Assembly: GCA_026419705.1 (NCBI GenBank)
Contig: JANZYY010000118.1
Location: 1-8,123, forward strand
DNA length: 8,123 nt
Direction: 5' to 3'
DNA from: Fischerella sp.
GTDB lineage: Bacteria; Cyanobacteriota; Cyanobacteriia; Cyanobacteriales; Nostocaceae
Part shown: piece after piece, positions 6,606 through 8,123 of the stretch
Layout of the letters: every line of letters starts with the position of its first letter
How positions within the stretch are numbered: the first letter of the stretch is position 1
Translations under genes and position numbers: made by a program
The notes under the pieces: model-generated
What the model was told of the DNA's origin: nothing
The model's database searches: none
What the model saw: only the letters and a program-made list of their open reading frames with translations

Positions 6606-7124
6606 CTAGTAAACACTCACATTAAGAGTGTAGTTTAATACTCCACTACCACTGGTTTGCTGAGTTGTTTTGACACCAGGACCGCTAAATTCCACATTTA
6701 CTAAAGATGATGCGGGAGAATAACGAGCAGAAATTTCTACTACGTGTTTTCCCATTGAGAGATAGGGCGATAGGTCTACATAAACTCTTTTGTTGCGAAT
6801 CAGTTTAATAACTCTGCCATTGAAGGTGATTTTACCTTGTAATTGAGAACCTGAAGTATTAATTCTGAGGATGTGTGGTTTTTTCAGATTAACTGCGTGG
6901 AGAGTGACGGCGCTTTCTTGGTAATCCGATGAACTACTAAAGTGTTGTCTGGTTGCACTTGTACATGCAACTTTTAAGTCTTTATTAACAATATTGTCAT
7001 TACCCAGACATATATCAATTTTTTCCACTCCGAAAAATTGATCTGAAGTAGCAGGTTGAACTAGACCGAAAATTCCCGCGAGTAAGATGAACGAGACACT
7101 CAAACAATCAGCCAATTTTTTCAT
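6606..7124 (-). CDS. Exported beta-rich protein of unknown function
   Basis: The 172-residue product starts with a typical signal peptide: MKK, a hydrophobic stretch at about 8-23, and a cleavage region near residues 24-28. The mature part is rich in alternating hydrophobic/polar residues suggestive of a beta-sandwich, especially RVYVDLSPYLSMGKHVVEIS (113-132) and VNVEFSGPG (142-150). Mature Cys39 and Cys54 could form a disulfide in the periplasm. The start is chosen from AGGTG (7131-7135), six bases before the ATG at 7124. The frame also contains a GTG at 7133 and an ATG at 7130, but these overlap or abut that site. I recall similar VDLSPYLS...EFSGPG segments in cyanobacterial hypothetical proteins, but cannot name a family. 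It is followed on the same strand by the decayed small secreted-protein gene and preceded by another exported-protein gene. Confidence 0.75.
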   Translation of the reverse strand: MKKLADCLSVSFILLAGIFGLVQPATSDQFFGVEKIDICLGNDNIVNKDLKVACTSATRQHFSSSSDYQESAVTLHAVNLKKPHILRINTSGSQLQGKITFNGRVIKLIRNKRVYVDLSPYLSMGKHVVEISARYSPASSLVNVEFSGPGVKTTQQTSGSGVLNYTLNVSVY

Positions 7125-7130
7125 ACTCAT

Positions 7131-7135
7131 CACCT
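7131..7135 (-). promoter_or_regulatory. Ribosome binding site that fixes the start at 7124
   Basis: On the minus strand, AGGTG is followed by six bases and then ATG AAA AAA. The in-frame upstream GTG at 7133 and ATG at 7130 overlap or abut this site and are too close to use it. Confidence 0.6.
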
Positions 7136-7209
7136 GTGGCTGAATATTTCTTTCTTGAGATTTTTCATGCTGGAAAGCTGATACTATCTACTGGTAAAGT
7201 TCAAAAATC

Positions 7210-7312
7210 TGGCGTTGCATATTTACAAGATGAATTTATTGTAGAAAATTCAATTCTTGGCGTCTTAGCGACTTAGTGGTTCAATTTTCATCCTCCTCTG
7301 CGTGCAACGCCA
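7210..7312. repeat. 10-bp perfect inverted repeat flanking an 8-nt periodic repeat
   Basis: TGGCGTTGCA at 7210-7219 is perfectly complementary to TGCAACGCCA at 7303-7312. Between the arms, 7256-7282 is a degenerate copy of the 8-nt periodic repeat, with octamers of the type CTT(G/A)GCGT ending in GTGGTTC. The whole element lies in the 284-bp gap between two exported-protein genes and has no reading frame of note. It may be a small non-autonomous mobile element or an mRNA-structure element. Confidence 0.5.
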
Positions 7313-7397
7313 AAAATCAAGATATTCAGGTTAAAGTTTAAGATTTGACTCGATTGACACCTGACGCCATCCTCAACAAGAGCCAGCGCTGATATTG

Positions 7398-7409
7398 AGC
7401 TGTACAGCT
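7398..7409. repeat. 12-bp palindrome at the 3' end of the Ala-rich gene
   Basis: AGCTGTACAGCT is a perfect palindrome that overlaps the last base of the stop codon of the gene ending at 7409. It lacks a following T-run on the minus strand, so it is at best a weak terminator. Confidence 0.35.
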
Positions 7410-7906
7410 TAATTCCGAGTTCGAGCTTGAGCCACCGCTAGAGCTTCATTAGCCTTAACAATAGCTTTAGTGATTGCTTGCACAGAGCCTGCATCCCCTT
7501 TGGCTTCAGCTTGTGCCTCACCCATAAAGGCTACTGCTTGAGATACCGCCGTAGCAACTTGAAAGTTATCCCCCTTCTGAGCTGAACTTTGAGCTTTAGC
7601 CATCGATTTTCGTGCTTGTATAAGCTTCGGTAAGACAATGTCTCTGTGCTTTGATGGAACGTTGAGTGGTACAGTCTGTGCTACTGTTTGAACTACACTT
7701 ACTGCTTTATCCAATACCTTGATCGCAACGGCAACAGCAACCCCTACCGATACGTTCTCCTGAGCAACGACAAACTCGGAGTTACCCCATACATTAGCAT
7801 TGCTTAAGTCTGGGCGAGCGGATGAGAATGATAATACCCGATCTGGGAAAAATATTAGCAAGCCCATCACTAAAGCGGTTACTTGACAAAAGTGATTTTT
7901 TTTCAT
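7409..7906 (-). CDS. Exported Ala-rich helical protein of unknown function
   Basis: The 165-residue product begins MKKNHF, has a hydrophobic segment (about 9-20) and a probable signal cleavage region around 26-30. The mature chain is Ala/Val/Gln-rich and predicted largely helical, without cysteine. Two segments look duplicated: AQSSAQKGD (about 105-113) followed by a VATAVSQAV helix, and AQAEAKGD (about 131-138) followed by an AITKAIVKA helix. Such KGD-capped helical hairpins resemble small four-helix periplasmic proteins, but I cannot assign a family and see no metal-binding His or Cys cluster. AGGAG (7916-7920) lies nine bases before the ATG at 7906. The frame continues upstream to 7984, but that extension crosses a terminator-like hairpin and is rejected. 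It lies downstream of another Ala-rich gene cut by the window end. Confidence 0.72.
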   Translation of the reverse strand: MKKNHFCQVTALVMGLLIFFPDRVLSFSSARPDLSNANVWGNSEFVVAQENVSVGVAVAVAIKVLDKAVSVVQTVAQTVPLNVPSKHRDIVLPKLIQARKSMAKAQSSAQKGDNFQVATAVSQAVAFMGEAQAEAKGDAGSVQAITKAIVKANEALAVAQARTRN

Positions 7907-7915
7907 CCTGCTCAT

Positions 7916-7920
7916 CTCCT
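7916..7920 (-). promoter_or_regulatory. Ribosome binding site that fixes the start at 7906
   Basis: AGGAG on the minus strand stands nine bases upstream of ATG AAA AAA. An in-frame ATG at 7915 abuts it directly and is too close. Confidence 0.6.
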
Positions 7921-7925
7921 GATTC

Positions 7926-7982
7926 AAAAACCGAGAGGGTGCGCTCATCTTTGCTAAAATCACGAATTCGGCGCGCCCTCTC
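7926..7982 (-). terminator. Intrinsic terminator or attenuator between the two Ala-rich genes
   Basis: On the minus strand, GAGAGGGCGCGC (7982-7971) pairs with GCGCACCCTCTC (7944-7933): 12 bp with one mismatch, enclosing a 26-nt loop. GG and five T residues (7930-7926) follow. It starts about 20 nt after the stop codon of the upstream partial gene. The loop is longer than usual. The ribosome binding site of the next gene follows directly, so it might also act as an attenuator. Confidence 0.55.
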
Positions 7983-8002
7983 AAAGCCTGACGTTATGAA
8001 CC

Positions 8003-8103
8003 CTATTGAGCACTGCTTTGAGCAATAGCAGCCGCGTTACCCACAGATGTTTGTGCACTCGCTAGGGATTTAGCAAGAGCTGGTTTACCAGGCCCGCTAA
8101 TGG
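8003..8103 (-). CDS. C-terminal end of an Ala/Ser/Gln-rich protein (5' truncated)
   Basis: Reading leftwards from the adapter junction, 32 codons stay open to a TAG at 8003-8005. They end in PALAKSLASAQTSVGNAA and then AIAQSSAQ. The composition closely resembles the helical part of the 165-residue exported protein encoded next on the same strand, for example AKAQSSAQ there against AIAQSSAQ here. This suggests a related small exported protein. The true start lies outside the window and the last two genomic bases (8102-8103) are part of a split codon. A terminator-like hairpin follows about 20 nt after the stop, which supports a real gene end. No function can be given. Confidence 0.6.
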
Positions 8104-8122
8104 CTGTCTCTTATACACATCT
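8104..8122 (-). other. Tn5/Nextera mosaic end (library adapter), inverted
   Basis: CTGTCTCTTATACACATCT is the exact reverse complement of the 19-base mosaic end at the left edge. One extra T (8123) follows. The two ends face each other as expected for a single tagmented fragment, so the genomic insert spans about 20-8103. Confidence 0.97.
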
Positions 8123-8123
8123 T

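Noticed and set aside
7966..7977. Adjacent GAATTC and GGCGCGCC sites suggesting a cloning linker
   Set aside because: GGCGCGCC is part of one arm of a natural-looking inverted repeat, and the flanking sequence continues as ordinary gene and intergenic DNA on both sides.
7907..7984. 26-residue N-terminal extension of the Ala-rich exported protein
   Set aside because: It runs through a terminator-like hairpin, contains the ribosome binding site, and would bury the signal peptide inside the protein.

Overview
The window is a fragment of a cyanobacterial chromosome, most likely from a filamentous Nostocales-type organism. Six copies of the cyanobacterial palindrome GCGATCGC (HIP1) fall between 1470 and 6076. 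The gene set (a three-SLBB export protein, a DUF1400 hydrolase, a stomatin-like protein, tpiA next to folP) and the 8-nt periodic intergenic repeats are also typical of that group. The genus is my inference from protein resemblance and was not tested by a search. Bases 1-19 and 8104-8122 are Tn5/Nextera mosaic-end sequences facing inward, so the genomic insert is about 20..8103 and both terminal genes are cut by library construction, not by biology.

Left part, plus strand. A 5'-truncated polysaccharide export protein with three SLBB domains (20-1201) is followed about 100 bp later by a secreted DUF1400 alpha/beta hydrolase (1305-2966). A 440-bp gap without a convincing gene carries one tight stem-loop. 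It leads to a membrane-anchored SPFH/stomatin (slipin) gene (3407-4246) with a clear ribosome binding site.

Middle part, minus strand. folP (dihydropteroate synthase) lies downstream of tpiA (triosephosphate isomerase), probably in one transcription unit. folP converges on the slipin gene so tightly that one palindromic CTAG supplies the stop codon of both genes. Both housekeeping enzymes keep their catalytic motifs. The short gap between them holds two inverted copies of an 8-nt periodic repeat.

Right part, minus strand. This is the accessory stretch: a run of short genes for predicted exported proteins of unknown function. Transcribed right to left, they are the 3' end of an Ala/Ser/Gln-rich protein (8003-8103), a 165-residue Ala-rich helical protein with signal peptide (7409-7906), a 172-residue beta-rich protein with signal peptide and two mature cysteines (6606-7124), and what looks like a decayed secreted-protein gene (6123-6504). 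The decayed copy reads well only after two one-base corrections at homopolymers and suppression of one TGA.

I found no CRISPR array, tRNA, rRNA, transposase or recognisable defence system. The strongest leads are the cluster of small exported proteins, its broken member, and the family of 8-nt periodic intergenic repeats. No well-supported new system is visible.
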